Shown: piece by piece, positions 28,101 through 34,896 of the stretch
Position numbering within the stretch: position 1 is the stretch's first letter
Layout: each line of letters opens with the position of its first letter
Assembly: GCA_910587225.1 (NCBI GenBank)
Contig: CAJULT010000008.1
Location: 1 to 53,242 of the forward strand
DNA: 53,242 nt
DNA from: an uncultured Christensenellaceae bacterium
Lineage (GTDB): Bacteria > Bacillota > Clostridia > Christensenellales > UBA1242
Reading direction: 5' to 3'
Program-made: the position numbers and the translations under genes
Notes under the pieces: model-generated
Seen by the model: the letters and a program-made list of their open reading frames with translations, nothing else
What the model was told of the DNA's origin: nothing
Databases searched by the model: none

Positions 28101-29091
28101 TGATTTTAGGTTCACTGATAAGCTTGTTTGAAGAACCGATATCAAGCGTAAGAGCAATACTATTGCAGCTGATATTTTCCTCATAATTTGGAACGAATAA
28201 TAATTTGTTGTCTTCGGTATAATCAGGCCCACTTTCATATTCAAAAGAAAGTTCGCCGTCAATAAGCGCGTCGAGAACAGTAAATTCTCTAGCTACAGCA
28301 ATAGGCTTATTGTCATCTCCATCACTGTTATAGCCATAGAAAGCAACAAAAGTAAATTTTTGAGCAAGCCCTACTGCAAGTGCATTACCAAAATTATAGC
28401 CTCCATTCTCATCTTTCTCAACTTCCATAAATTCGATTGAAATGTTTTCATATCCGTCAATAGGCTTTTGAGGTTTTTTCAATGTATAAAGGTCGTCACC
28501 ATTTTTAAAGATTAAATATTTGCCTTCAAGGCTCACACTTTCAAATCGGTTTCGGCTAGATACATCATCAAAAGTGATTTCTTCATCTTCAACGCTGTGA
28601 AATCCGTAGAAATGGTACTCGAGGTCGGTCACATTTGTGCCTTCGTCTAGAACGAAACTTGCAGCAGATGGCACAAAAGGCGACTGCTGCGTTACAAAAA
28701 GATTATCGTTATTATTCTCAATTGTTTCAGATGTTTTTAGTACGCTTATCGGAACCATACAGGTTTTTTCAGCCTTAGTAGTTGCAATAATAGTACCATT
28801 TAAGCCAGGTTTAACCCCCTTAATTGTTACAAGAGTTTGTCCATTACGAGGTGCGGTTTGAGTAAGTTCAATAAAGTTTGGATAGGTAATATTAAGCTCC
28901 CCGTCCATTCCGTCTGCGAAATTTTCAATAGTGAAAGTAATTGTAGTCTCTCCCCCCACATTTAAGGTTACAGGACTAGAAGAGCAAGTAAGGCTAGTTT
29001 TAGACTCGTCAACTTTGCCACAACCAACGAAAAAGACACCTGTCAGCGCAAGTAAGAAAGTGCATAATAACAGAGTTATCTTTTTCTTCAT
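19105..29091 (-). CDS. Giant surface lipoprotein with Ig-like and GLUG repeats
   Basis: 3328 residues. The lipoprotein signal peptide (KKK, hydrophobic core) ends in a lipobox with Cys24 (VGCG). Ig-like beta-sandwich domains follow from about residue 30, including a Big_2-like unit near 1535-1580 (FKSSNPSVIDIDEYGQITV). Three clusters of GLUG-type repeats (GLLAGENKGTLSN, GGVVGENHGTI, AGIAGENSGNITNS) lie at about 1060-1380, 2330-2630 and 2750-3200; these usually build beta-helices in adhesins. No LPXTG or C-terminal anchor is present. It starts 9 nt after the VirB4-like ATPase stop, with a GGAGA site, so the two form an operon. The role is probably adhesion or scaffolding at the cell surface, possibly with the ATPase. 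Length and regularity argue for an intact gene. Confidence 0.9.
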   Translation of the reverse strand: MKKKITLLLCTFLLALTGVFFVGCGKVDESKTSLTCSSSPVTLNVGGETTITFTIENFADGMDGELNITYPNFIELTQTAPRNGQTLVTIKGVKPGLNGTIIATTKAEKTCMVPISVLKTSETIENNNDNLFVTQQSPFVPSAASFVLDEGTNVTDLEYHFYGFHSVEDEEITFDDVSSRNRFESVSLEGKYLIFKNGDDLYTLKKPQKPIDGYENISIEFMEVEKDENGGYNFGNALAVGLAQKFTFVAFYGYNSDGDDNKPIAVAREFTVLDALIDGELSFEYESGPDYTEDNKLLFVPNYEENISCNSIALTLDIGSSNKLISEPKITFGNPSAFSWKRTYAENGVYTYLITNLAQSSFESYVEFNYYYLGYEAESDNNVNHVQRVDISVVYKPEGMLVNKYTEGQHKYNFYNTVYNEGWQDLNLELTPSGSGYDSLTVEFDENKVKLRYFNGQTYVDVKNEEPIKDFNIENKLQAKGASGGEAGDGIIEFVLGYDILGNGDVRYKLGYTLSAGANAVFYQNTKHQVDGISVAYDPNTKYKIDKAIFVNSTFNSAVVTHASGNDVASVTCAPSEDSQEGDKYPLVLTIATLKTGSGEYKITLDNGYSIIVKINVEKSIDSFSIEYNSSNGAIASSENTYNKIEDDTLTYETNLYILNNVSKNAEFTLVANGDVNAGIDFKVSLAKEGNNFTYDSSNMPKFTIRNVADGEGKLVLKIEFLRVSDEYTRENVDITYNVNIITYSYIDKLNVLKTKDGKGQYGEGVIASYVNIYTGANNVDARTVQLKLTTNKSGFGFYDPNKDQNGNIIRHHDTFDPKFVYFSVPGEVEKMCYVEGGNNIYTIGNFGTFDTSTLTFTANSSTTFNEFVMIAHVRQYGRSYQFEITFNGEPYVRVSELTLEKRVEEMIFSANKESTKKQSLLVLDATAGAATNSSLKVFFRPDEVDGQLVNIFGENNEGVIYTPLEDGKTFLISLDCSKFVGTPLSFSNEELKGTLEIAATDWLLGEETIDPIFNDKVIRITIRYANGTESNPFALIEAEDVISIKNAPGAHYVINTQIDMKGHEDKLPLGAFSGSIIGKNDYAKIYNINVNKGSDAHYGLFTSIEEGGLIKNVNFEGSINVTNAEDNAKIGLLAGENKGTLSNIGVKITSHSSVSVGSGASVSVGSGASVSVGGVVGENHGTISQDYTQFEVGGEFAGQVPNLLLNMKGASLVVTYQASSARVETPTIKAGGVTGYNKGTIEKTDATNLTLYGYLNYLAYANVEVKCGDSAITDGKQGTTSYVGGVIGYNDGGYLLGTLANDEQYVAGTGIVVGGTIIGPNYVGGVVGYINGNATVDGVQYIDNITTRAFVRGTGANVGLVVGEAIATTAPACFVQAVDEGGQAIEAAMFIRYLTKETQTYIGADDGKTNLNKLAYGGTCGLKVDEITSYLQRPLVKITDANASLDTSNKSYYGDYVEINGVLDTNTKQKDVKGIEFDKDTNVWTITPNDKFAKFESKDIFYVYYFKAALTQNDSFDEGRQAALDERFNTLNSSSDLYPFKADSGLMFKSSNPSVIDIDEYGQITVKRLGMVEITISSILNTNDSKRFYLKSVGYFNGDENLSIVYPQPAATTQPYDEDSKIEIRGTSVGQVYVVPNYKYNNTITDGGLARFENVTVQLDSCNDIKVEAAVIDGGAMPDDIDSMAISVNNQTYFTITNNGQSLTIKRNANPESGTYYLHIRTYIEASLGEGKNYKAYVNKDIIGTRLIYTKGAELIATDSFEMPVYSHIESEQKIYITSQSDNEELEYRILRDGEIVQGDYLNDESYPENDGLFHIDFVPNGVNDNGEQVFILKVTINKNSDAYKDRYINSIYGDYTILVYAQSNHSVFARVILKVNEIGLQAITEDTYSSIAEIDNATRSSTVVPGKRGLMILNMNPIDADFDRLEIYSEDAGNLSLSLMAKKKDSNGQSGADQYEAKVIQGAVSTNRLSISLQDILSVYNNNAAYVNYNGVIYISYLVTNPAFKDGQTYNIKIDAYRNGKLLPCSKTVSLKVQLPYFIQGELVGGNEIKLEEEGIDNAYQVARGLSYKLNLSYYGFAYEDITVTSNIPTVAKPEKIGGEYYIKVMPNPLNYKDKPNGYPVELTISATRLDEGVPTTETWTTRLYVLEWLMKQNGSKDIVTDMDGGMINIQVGSRRTLGFDLSSIVEYDQTSDQSELIRQRINIFSEQLAKAATWNAYTNVNQIGQANGRPAYEGNCETEYDLLVDSPIENMYFKSQGLTVTPMMTHKGASSYYSFSVKVGYKVDSGVYVPTLITEQTEVLSTTFTFNVFQFSSLDHPIPISTYEELMDIENQKGGNYILMADITLPTDFKPLTSQIASFDGNGKTISFAGEYNFGEKGGLFASLSDGAVVKNVTIKLNGNVNFIMDADDFRVGLIAGENNGNITNCYVHSSATTSTTLTAIGRNYTSASYIAGIAGENSGNITNSRVSISMTSSYNMAGIAGTNSGIIASSYFKEGRIVSQSSQPQHHVGGLVVENRQNGKIITSYVSGAQSDNKVYCDDTVNYYIKGSSIAGGFAYENQGMIEDCYSNIYTRSGESSAGFAYANGGTIRNCFSLSVLENKLDSSAGFSYLDVDQDGNKGSFANCYYLKDSNAKINTSIRTLSIPSLEPAEFGQADIGNFNNRFDEYSYTNKETSGVWYYEGNMGRLELVAPNVIASSVRTLKDTQIDESTGQSTYYYEYEGASIGESENPYLVSSATELEQFMLAPMTKSGLNNKHYRLIGNIEYEVGELSELYQITFFGSIEGNGMRIRNMTSSSSAALENGGMFAQIGRDSINRGVVTNLTLEPRRVSFANTACVGALAGTLTYSDIYNVDIYTENDAVVLGQNMVGGLVGKLEGTYSIGNVSSNVSAVAYYIPPDTGIENGQDKNSYGESGNSNHIYSYAGGLVGYADGTGTVKFAQISNVSDVMGDRIGIAAGGVGTNSTFDYIYVTPSDDTNLKAYSYAGLAFGEIKGNVKHVSVLGSDTDRNIFSLVPQTPKAVGGLAGLMFGGNVSDCYVSQSLNIEAIVSGESEISGINNVGGLVGIVRSADAHIDRVIVNVPIAAKAVKSLGGIIGEASSNVTINDVAVKSEDLSIKGRISNVMLGGFIGTLSNPTSSIKNSYSHANLKVDTHVTGSNITSNVGSFVGSGIPAVMQYCYSTGSINVTMEDYKSNASKTNYGNAESGLELTSQMKDFSSVWFFGYRTGDIERGNYEGSTAMLKYEGKKDTRNVSLVKNDLGYGSRIWLGATSEQLKKDVLKGIFVEAKQLNQGLAFQTIPTNTEKWTIGTDGFSVLKMEDDFTWLR
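25571..25635 (-). repeat. Tandem 24-nt repeat inside the giant lipoprotein gene
   Basis: Two exact 24-nt copies (25571-25594 and 25595-25618) plus a partial third encode SVGSGASV repeats. The period is a multiple of three, so slippage would change the protein by eight residues without a frameshift. Confidence 0.75.
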
Positions 29092-29099
29092 TTTCTCTC

Positions 29100-31757
29100 C
29101 TATTCGTTTTTGTCTTTAAATATTGTTGTTACATAGTCAAGTGGGTGGATGTGAACCATTGTTCTTGCAGTCGGAGCTGTAATTACAAAGGCCTGTCCGA
29201 CAGATGCTGTAACAATCGCATTCTGCTCTTCCGAGTTAATACCACCCGAGTTTTTATAAAGTTCAATAAGGTCATTTACGTCGTTTGGCGCAAGCGAGAA
29301 GATGAGTGAATATTGGCAGGCGTTAATAATTGCGGTTGATTGACGCTTAATTTCCTCACTCCCCACAAAGTCGTTAATGTTCTGGGTAATTACAACCTGC
29401 ATACCACCATACTTACGTATACGTTTAGCCATAGTCGCCATGAAGTTGAGCGCAATGGGGTAACGCGGGTTAATGAAAGTATGCGCTTCGTCGACTACGA
29501 TAATAATCTTACGGTTTGTCTTGTGAAGTTTATTGTAGTCCTTATTATTGATAATTTCGTTTTCAAGGTATTTGAAAACCAAAAGCATCTGAGCGTTGGT
29601 AAGCATTTCGTTGTTTCCAGCAATAAGTGACTGGAAGTTGAAGCAAACAAAGTTTTCATTTGTTTCAATTGAAGTTGGACCATTCCAAAGGTTTGAGTTA
29701 CGTCCACCCTTAGCAAACTTTTTAATGTACGCTTCAACAATTCGCAAGTTATTAATCAAGAATTCATCCTTAGCCGATTTAAGTTTACGCGCTGTCAAAT
29801 CGTAAAGTGCGTCAAAGGTTGGATAATCTTCAGGTTTTAACTTTTGAAGGTCGGTTTCCTCGTCTATCTTAAAATCATTGTAAAGTTCTTGAACAAGTGA
29901 GTTGAGCACCTCAAACGCGTCACTTGGTATACCTTCCAAAACTGTTCTGAAAAACTGTTCAAGGAATTGAAGGTGCTGATTGAAAGAGTCATCTTTTTTA
30001 TCAGTTTTAAAATAGCTCTTCTTTTCATCGTCATCTTTATCAAGCGCACGGATAACGTGGAAAGGATTCAATATACCTTGAAGTGATGAACCAACGTCAA
30101 TCATTTTTCCCTTCAAGCTGTATGTAAGCTTATCATACTCTTTCTCGGGGTCGCAAATAAAGATTTTGGTGTTATCGGCTGCAAAGTTTGCAAGCAGCAT
30201 CTTTGTCGCAAAGCTCTTACCCGAACCAGACTTTCCGATAACCATCATGTTAGAGTTAATACGGCTAGGTGTTCTTGTAAAGAAGTCTACAAATACTGGA
30301 TATTCGTTGTCACCGATATAGAAACCAGTGTCGTCTTGAAGTTCACTTGAAATAAATGGGAACACGCATGCAAGTGCGTCAGTAGGAATACCACGGTTAT
30401 AAGATTTAATATTATCGCGCTGTGATACATTGGTTGAAATAAATGCATCAACTTGGCGAGCAAACATTTCGCTATATTTAAAGCCGCCCTGTCTAAGCAC
30501 TGCCTTAATATCTTTTCTTGCTGAGTCCTCGCAAGTTATATATGTGTTAACATCATAGAGGTTTTGGTTGTTGTTTTTAAGTTCTACCAAAAGTCCACGC
30601 AAAGTTTCAAGGTGGGTTTCAATTTCAATTCGGGTTGAACTTTTACCCGTCTTGTAAAGTTTGGTCTCCATATCCATGATGGCCTTATCAATCTTTTTCT
30701 CAGCTTCAAACTGTGGAGACATCTTAAATTTCATAACCACTTTTGTTCGGTCAAGCAGGAAGAAGGAAGTTCCCCACCCGTTACCAACTTGAAGTGGATA
30801 TTCGGTTATCGCAAAGGTACGATAATTTTTCCCATCAATATTGTATTTAGCTGCACCAAACTTAATTTTGTCTGGGGTTGCCCAGTTTTTATATTCGCTG
30901 TAAGGAATACCTTCAAGTTCACGCTCATCAAATTCACGATTATAGTTTGCGCGAAGGAAGACTGCAAGTTCAGAGCCAAACAATCTTCTAGTAGTCACTG
31001 GCGTAAGTGCAGTAGCTAGCGCACTAGCCATACCACTCACTGTGTTTTCAAGAGCTTCCATATCTTTATCAAAAACTACAAGATAGAAATAGTCTTTGTA
31101 AACTTTATTTTTTCGGTTGTTGTCTTCAATAAAGGAAACACGTTCTTCAAAAATAGGCGCTCTTGCATCAACTTCGGCTTGTGACATCTGCCCTTCATAC
31201 ATAAGGTCGAGAAGTTGATCATATTTTTTGTTTTCGCTGTATATGTAATTATCGAACACCATCGCTTTGTTGACTTTAACAATTTCGCAAGTTTGCGAAG
31301 CAGTAAGTCTTCTTATAGCATTTGCAAAAGCTCCAATCACATTGTCTTGGTTAAACTCATTCAAAAGCCCAAACAGAATAGGTTTAACTTCAAGCACCTG
31401 CGCATAATACTCACCAAAGGAAATAAATCTGTCCTGATAAATTGTTTCAAATGGAATAATGTTTTGAATATTGCCTTTACCCTTAGTTGCCGTTTTTACA
31501 TACTTTTTCTTCTGCATCGAAAAGCGGGCAAGATAACTCATGGTTGTATACATTCTCTCGCCGTCACTAACCTTAAAAAAGAGTGAAATGCCAAGCACCG
31601 CCCAAGCAAGAGCAACCCAAATAGAGCCAGTAAATTGTGACGCAATTAAAACTGCAAAAATAGCGGCAACTATAATGCCTATAACAAGATCAAGGCCAGT
31701 TACGCCACGCACAAATTCAAGTTTAACTTTTGTCTTTCTTGGAATAACTTTTACCAC
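29100..31757 (-). CDS. VirB4-like type IV secretion ATPase with N-terminal membrane segment
   Basis: 885 residues. Residues about 20-62 form two membrane helices (LDLVIGIIVAAIFAVLIA, then a second segment), like VirB3/PrgI proteins fused to VirB4. The C-terminal half is a VirB4/TraC-type ATPase: Walker A GKSGSGKSF, FICDPEKEYD, Walker B IIIVVDEAHTFI, and the QNINDF sensor with LAPND. VirB4 energises assembly of type IV secretion channels. Start is GTG at 31757 after AGAGGTG. No VirD4, VirB6, relaxase or pilin gene is nearby; the only partner is the giant lipoprotein 9 nt downstream. It may be a chromosomal secretion device or a relic of an integrative element. The ATPase assignment is firm, the function is not. 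Confidence 0.88.
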   Translation of the reverse strand: MVKVIPRKTKVKLEFVRGVTGLDLVIGIIVAAIFAVLIASQFTGSIWVALAWAVLGISLFFKVSDGERMYTTMSYLARFSMQKKKYVKTATKGKGNIQNIIPFETIYQDRFISFGEYYAQVLEVKPILFGLLNEFNQDNVIGAFANAIRRLTASQTCEIVKVNKAMVFDNYIYSENKKYDQLLDLMYEGQMSQAEVDARAPIFEERVSFIEDNNRKNKVYKDYFYLVVFDKDMEALENTVSGMASALATALTPVTTRRLFGSELAVFLRANYNREFDERELEGIPYSEYKNWATPDKIKFGAAKYNIDGKNYRTFAITEYPLQVGNGWGTSFFLLDRTKVVMKFKMSPQFEAEKKIDKAIMDMETKLYKTGKSSTRIEIETHLETLRGLLVELKNNNQNLYDVNTYITCEDSARKDIKAVLRQGGFKYSEMFARQVDAFISTNVSQRDNIKSYNRGIPTDALACVFPFISSELQDDTGFYIGDNEYPVFVDFFTRTPSRINSNMMVIGKSGSGKSFATKMLLANFAADNTKIFICDPEKEYDKLTYSLKGKMIDVGSSLQGILNPFHVIRALDKDDDEKKSYFKTDKKDDSFNQHLQFLEQFFRTVLEGIPSDAFEVLNSLVQELYNDFKIDEETDLQKLKPEDYPTFDALYDLTARKLKSAKDEFLINNLRIVEAYIKKFAKGGRNSNLWNGPTSIETNENFVCFNFQSLIAGNNEMLTNAQMLLVFKYLENEIINNKDYNKLHKTNRKIIIVVDEAHTFINPRYPIALNFMATMAKRIRKYGGMQVVITQNINDFVGSEEIKRQSTAIINACQYSLIFSLAPNDVNDLIELYKNSGGINSEEQNAIVTASVGQAFVITAPTARTMVHIHPLDYVTTIFKDKNE

Positions 31758-31774
31758 GTCACACCTCTTGATTT

Positions 31775-31804
31775 ATTGTACTACAAATGTCGCGAAAAAT
31801 ACAA
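31775..31804 (-). promoter_or_regulatory. Putative promoter of the VirB4-lipoprotein operon
   Basis: -35 TTGTAT (31799-31804), an 18-nt spacer and -10 TACAAT (31775-31780) on the - strand, about 18 nt before the GTG start. Confidence 0.5.
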
Positions 31805-31879
31805 ACGAAAAGTGCTGATTTTACATAAAAAAATAAAAAAATTAAAAATAATAAAATTATTATTTTATTGCAAATAAAA

Positions 31880-31907
31880 AACTCAAAATTAATAATTATT
31901 TTGAGTT
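31880..31907 (-). terminator. Terminator containing the stop codon of the PRC-barrel gene
   Basis: AACTCAAAA (31880-31888) and TTTTGAGTT (31899-31907) pair. The loop contains the stop codon at 31896-31898. A T run follows on the - strand. Confidence 0.75.
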
Positions 31908-32582
31908 AAAAATTAAATAATTTAATTTATTGTGTTTTTTTGCTTTATTTATTAAATTTTGATTAATTATTTCGCCTTTTTTTATTAATAGTTCGTTATT
32001 AAATCCAAAGATGTCGCAGGTGGCAGTTTTGTTTAAAATCATTGAGGGATTTAAACTAATCTTTGTTGGTCGGCTTATCTCAATCGAAGGCGAAATTTCC
32101 ATTGCTTTCACCTTAGGCAAATTTTCCTGTTCAACCTTAAAGGGATTATCACCCCGCTGCTTATTTTTTTTGTTAGAAAAAATGATATACTGCTCACTCA
32201 CGCTTAAAATATGTTTTGGCAATATCTCCCCTTTCGTGGTTACTATCTTGACCACTTTATCCTTCGCAGTGATTATACTTTGTACTCGTCCCAAATCTAT
32301 TCCGTCATAGCCATATACAATTTTGCCAAGAGGATTTGTTCTAGCCTCATCGAAATAGCTTTGACATTCCCTCTCATTTAAAACAAAAAAGCATTCGTCA
32401 TTCTCAGCGGTAACGCTTTTATAAGGCAAAAACACCTCTCGCTCGCTTTCCTCATCCGCCAAAATATAACCTTTAAAAGTTTTAAGGTCAGCAGAAAAGA
32501 CTATGTCTAGCACATACCCAATCATCTGCGCACTTTCGAGCGCTATTACTTTTTTACCAAATACATTTTCAAGTTCTTTCAT
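31896..32582 (-). CDS. PRC-barrel domain protein
   Basis: 228 residues with two PRC-barrel-like units. One lies at about 6-75 (GKKVIALESAQMIGYVLDIVF, then KGYILADEESEREVFLPYKSV). The second is at about 88-140 (GKIVYGYDGIDLGRVQSIIT, IVTTKGEILP). The C-terminal 45 residues carry a separate motif (NNELLIKKGEIINQNLINKA). PRC barrels bind partners in photosynthesis, RNA processing (RimM) and sporulation (YlmC/YmxH). Soluble, no membrane segment. No Shine-Dalgarno is obvious; CTTATACC lies just before the ATG, hinting at a very short leader. The terminator hairpin loops around the stop codon. Its exact job is unknown. Confidence 0.8.
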   Translation of the reverse strand: MKELENVFGKKVIALESAQMIGYVLDIVFSADLKTFKGYILADEESEREVFLPYKSVTAENDECFFVLNERECQSYFDEARTNPLGKIVYGYDGIDLGRVQSIITAKDKVVKIVTTKGEILPKHILSVSEQYIIFSNKKNKQRGDNPFKVEQENLPKVKAMEISPSIEISRPTKISLNPSMILNKTATCDIFGFNNELLIKKGEIINQNLINKAKKHNKLNYLIFNSK

Positions 32583-32663
32583 GGTATAAGGTTATGCTGA
32601 TAAAAACTAAATTTTCCAAAAAGGCAAAATAAGACTTTTTTCGCATGAAACCTTTTCAAAAAC

Positions 32664-32691
32664 TTGACAATAAACATTGGCAAGATATAAA
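32664..32691 (+). promoter_or_regulatory. Promoter of the DUF1858 gene
   Basis: TTGACA (32664-32669), a 16-nt spacer and TATAAA (32686-32691), followed 20 nt later by the ATG with GGAG between. Confidence 0.75.
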
Positions 32692-32710
32692 ATAAGGACA
32701 GGAGAATAAA

Positions 32711-32932
32711 ATGAAAAAAGAACAATTAGTAACTAAAGATATGACAATAGCCAAGGTGCTTGAACTTGACCAGAGCCTTTCAGATGTTTTTATGGGGTTT
32801 GGAATGTTTTGTGTATTTTGCCAAGCAGGCAGCAGCGAAACAGTAGAAGAGGCAGCAGCTGTACATGAAGTTGACCTTGATTTATTATTAAAAAAATTAA
32901 ATCAACAATGTGCAAAAAATACAAAAAAATAA
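32711..32932 (+). CDS. DUF1858 protein (redox-disulfide domain)
   Basis: 73 residues, a single DUF1858 domain. The N-terminal part (VTKDMTIAKVLELDQSLSDVFMGFGM) leads into a CxxC motif, FCVFC, where family members usually read HCVGC; the rest is helical. Such proteins accompany hybrid-cluster or other redox enzymes and are thought to use the two Cys for thiol-disulfide or metal chemistry. Here no partner enzyme is adjacent. It is one of the few + strand genes in this part, with its own promoter, and shares a bidirectional terminator with hflX. Confidence 0.85.
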   Translation: MKKEQLVTKDMTIAKVLELDQSLSDVFMGFGMFCVFCQAGSSETVEEAAAVHEVDLDLLLKKLNQQCAKNTKK

Positions 32933-32952
32933 ATTGAAATAATTTAATAAAT

Positions 32953-32984
32953 AAAAAAGCAAAAATAATTAATCTTGCTTTTTT
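32953..32984. terminator. Bidirectional terminator between DUF1858 gene and hflX
   Basis: AAAAAAGCAA and TTGCTTTTTT pair around a 12-nt loop and are flanked by A and T runs. It serves the convergent genes ending at 32932 (+) and 33007 (-). Confidence 0.75.
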
Positions 32985-33006
32985 TGTTAATTTTTTAATG
33001 ATTTTT

Positions 33007-34113
33007 TTAATTAAATAAATTATTTTTAATTATTTTTATTAATTTATCAATTCCCATGCCTGTTTTTGTAGAAATTAAAACCTCATTTTCACCTATTAAA
33101 ATTGGCTTATTTAATAGGTCAATTTTGTTTAAAACAAGAAGTCGATTTTTGGTAGCATTAAGCTCGTCAAGCACCTTGTTTGTTACGTCTATATTGAACT
33201 TAAATTCTTCCTTTCCATCCACCATATTTGTAAGTGAAGCATCCACAACATGAAGTATAAGATCAGCATCAGCCGCCTCTTCAAGTGTGGCTGAAAAGGC
33301 ATCGACAAGCTGGTGCGGAAGGTCACATATAAAACCTACCGTATCAGTTATAATTGCATTCTGTCCATCGCCAAGATAAATTCTTCTGCTTGTGGTATCA
33401 AGCGTTGCAAATAATTTATCATCCGCATAAACACTTTCTTTTGTTAGCACATTGATAAGACTGGATTTCCCCGCGTTAGTATAGCCAACAATTGCAATTT
33501 TTGGCAAGCGCGCTTTATCTCGTTCCCTTCTTGTTATCTGTCTTTTGTTCTTAATTTTGGCAAGTTGATTTTTTAAAGTAACAATCTCACTTTCGATTGC
33601 ACGTCTATTGAGTTCAAGCTTGGTTTCCCCCGGACCTCTCATACCAACGCCACCGCCGAACCTGCCACTAGTGCCCGATATGTCGGCAAGCCTAGGCAAT
33701 AAATATTTATCCTGTGCAAGTTTAACTTGAAGCTTAGCCTCACTTGATTTTGCTCCCCGCGCAAATATATCAATAATAAGCCCAACTCTATCAACCACAC
33801 GTACCCCGAGCGCCTTTGAGATATTTTTCATTTGCGAGCCTGAAAGCGCATAGTCAACTATCGCAAGGTCAACAACCTCTTCGCACTCATCAATATATTT
33901 TTTTATTTCTTCCAATTTGCCGCTCCCCATAACTGTTGCTTTTGTAAACATATTGACATTTTGCGAAAAAGAAGCAAGCACATTCAAATCGGTAGATTGT
34001 GCTAAGCGTATAATCTCATCAGTCTTGCGCTGCCTATCATCATCTTTTTTAGTGCAGATAACAATTACAACGCAATTTTCCCTTTCCTTCTCGGTTGAAA
34101 ACATTTTACTCAT
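33007..34113 (-). CDS. hflX: GTPase HflX
   Basis: 368 residues, somewhat shorter than the 400-430 typical, mainly at the C-terminus. The N-terminal domain has VMGSGKLEEIKKYI and FARGAKSSEAKLQVKLAQ, then the conserved loop GGVGMRGPGETKLELNRR. The GTPase core shows G1 GYTNAGKSSL, G3 DTVGFI and G4 NKID. HflX binds 50S subunits and helps split stalled ribosomes. The ATG sits exactly 6 nt after a TATAAT box with no Shine-Dalgarno, so the mRNA is probably leaderless. Monocistronic, convergent with the DUF1858 gene. Confidence 0.95.
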   Translation of the reverse strand: MSKMFSTEKERENCVVIVICTKKDDDRQRKTDEIIRLAQSTDLNVLASFSQNVNMFTKATVMGSGKLEEIKKYIDECEEVVDLAIVDYALSGSQMKNISKALGVRVVDRVGLIIDIFARGAKSSEAKLQVKLAQDKYLLPRLADISGTSGRFGGGVGMRGPGETKLELNRRAIESEIVTLKNQLAKIKNKRQITRRERDKARLPKIAIVGYTNAGKSSLINVLTKESVYADDKLFATLDTTSRRIYLGDGQNAIITDTVGFICDLPHQLVDAFSATLEEAADADLILHVVDASLTNMVDGKEEFKFNIDVTNKVLDELNATKNRLLVLNKIDLLNKPILIGENEVLISTKTGMGIDKLIKIIKNNLFN

Positions 34114-34119
34114 GTCTAG

Positions 34120-34147
34120 ATTATACCACTTTTATAGTTAAACTCAA
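34120..34147 (-). promoter_or_regulatory. Promoter of hflX, giving a leaderless mRNA
   Basis: TTGAGT (34142-34147), a 16-nt spacer and TATAAT (34120-34125). Only CTAGAC separates the -10 box from the ATG, so transcription should start at or next to the A of the start codon. Confidence 0.75.
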
Positions 34148-34150
34148 ACA

Positions 34151-34173
34151 AAAAAGAGCGGGCAACGCTCTTT
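34151..34173 (-). terminator. Terminator of the small lipoprotein gene
   Basis: AAAGAGCG and CGCTCTTT pair around a 5-nt loop with a T run on the - strand. The stem overlaps the stop codon (34172-34174). Confidence 0.8.
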
Positions 34174-34822
34174 ATTTTTCTCCAACTACTTCCCCGCTTG
34201 TCACATCCATAACAAGATTAATCACTTTCCCATCTCTTCCAATAAAGGTAAATGCCCAAAAATAGTCATCATAGTTTTCATCTACTCTGCCAAGCACTTT
34301 TAGGTAACATTCACCGCTTAACTTATTTCGAGAAATATAATCATCAAGAGTGTTGTGCAGTTTCACAGATGCAGTTTTAAGCGCGGAGGCGGAATCTACT
34401 GCGAATTCTTGTCTTGTCAAAGTCATTGTTTTATCTAAATAAGATAGCGTTATATCTTGGTCAGTGTTTATAGATTTTTCTAGATCAAACATATATATGT
34501 TACTTACAAGTTCTAATAATATCTGCTCGCTTTTTCCATCTATGGTAAGGGTTGCAGGAAGTCTTAAATCAAAAAATTCACTACCGAGCGACAAGGTTAC
34601 AAGCGAAAATGATACGCTCTTACCGCAAATTCCGTCCTTTATATATGGTTCTTCCCTTTTCCCCACACTAATAGATGCGCGGTCAAGTTCAACTTCCCCC
34701 GCGTAGTAAGTTTGAGTAATTTCAGCCATGTTTGACTTTATCAGTCCTTCCACATCACTTCCACAACCACTTACAATAAGCGGAACAAATAAAACCAAGA
34801 GTACTGTAATGAATTTATGCAT
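34172..34822 (-). CDS. Small lipoprotein, unknown
   Basis: 216 residues. The lipoprotein signal peptide ends in SGC with Cys20. The mature part is a mixed alpha/beta domain with no recognised family. The C-terminal third (FWAFTFIGRDGKVINLVMDVTSGEVVGEK) resembles the PepSY-like pattern of a beta hairpin closing on a ...VTSGEV turn. It lies between hflX and spoIIID but has its own terminator. AAGAGGTG precedes the ATG. It is likely anchored on the outside of the membrane; nothing points to a specific function. Confidence 0.75.
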   Translation of the reverse strand: MHKFITVLLVLFVPLIVSGCGSDVEGLIKSNMAEITQTYYAGEVELDRASISVGKREEPYIKDGICGKSVSFSLVTLSLGSEFFDLRLPATLTIDGKSEQILLELVSNIYMFDLEKSINTDQDITLSYLDKTMTLTRQEFAVDSASALKTASVKLHNTLDDYISRNKLSGECYLKVLGRVDENYDDYFWAFTFIGRDGKVINLVMDVTSGEVVGEK

Positions 34823-34872
34823 AAGACACCTCTTGTCATATCTTATGCATTGGCGAATTCAAAAATGTTAAT

Positions 34873-34896
34873 AAAAAAGCAGGCCTTACCTGCTTA
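34873..34896 (-). terminator. Terminator of spoIIID
   Basis: AAGCAGG (34877-34883) and CCTGCTT (34889-34895) pair, with a T run on the - strand. The stop codon (34894-34896) lies within the stem. Confidence 0.8.
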
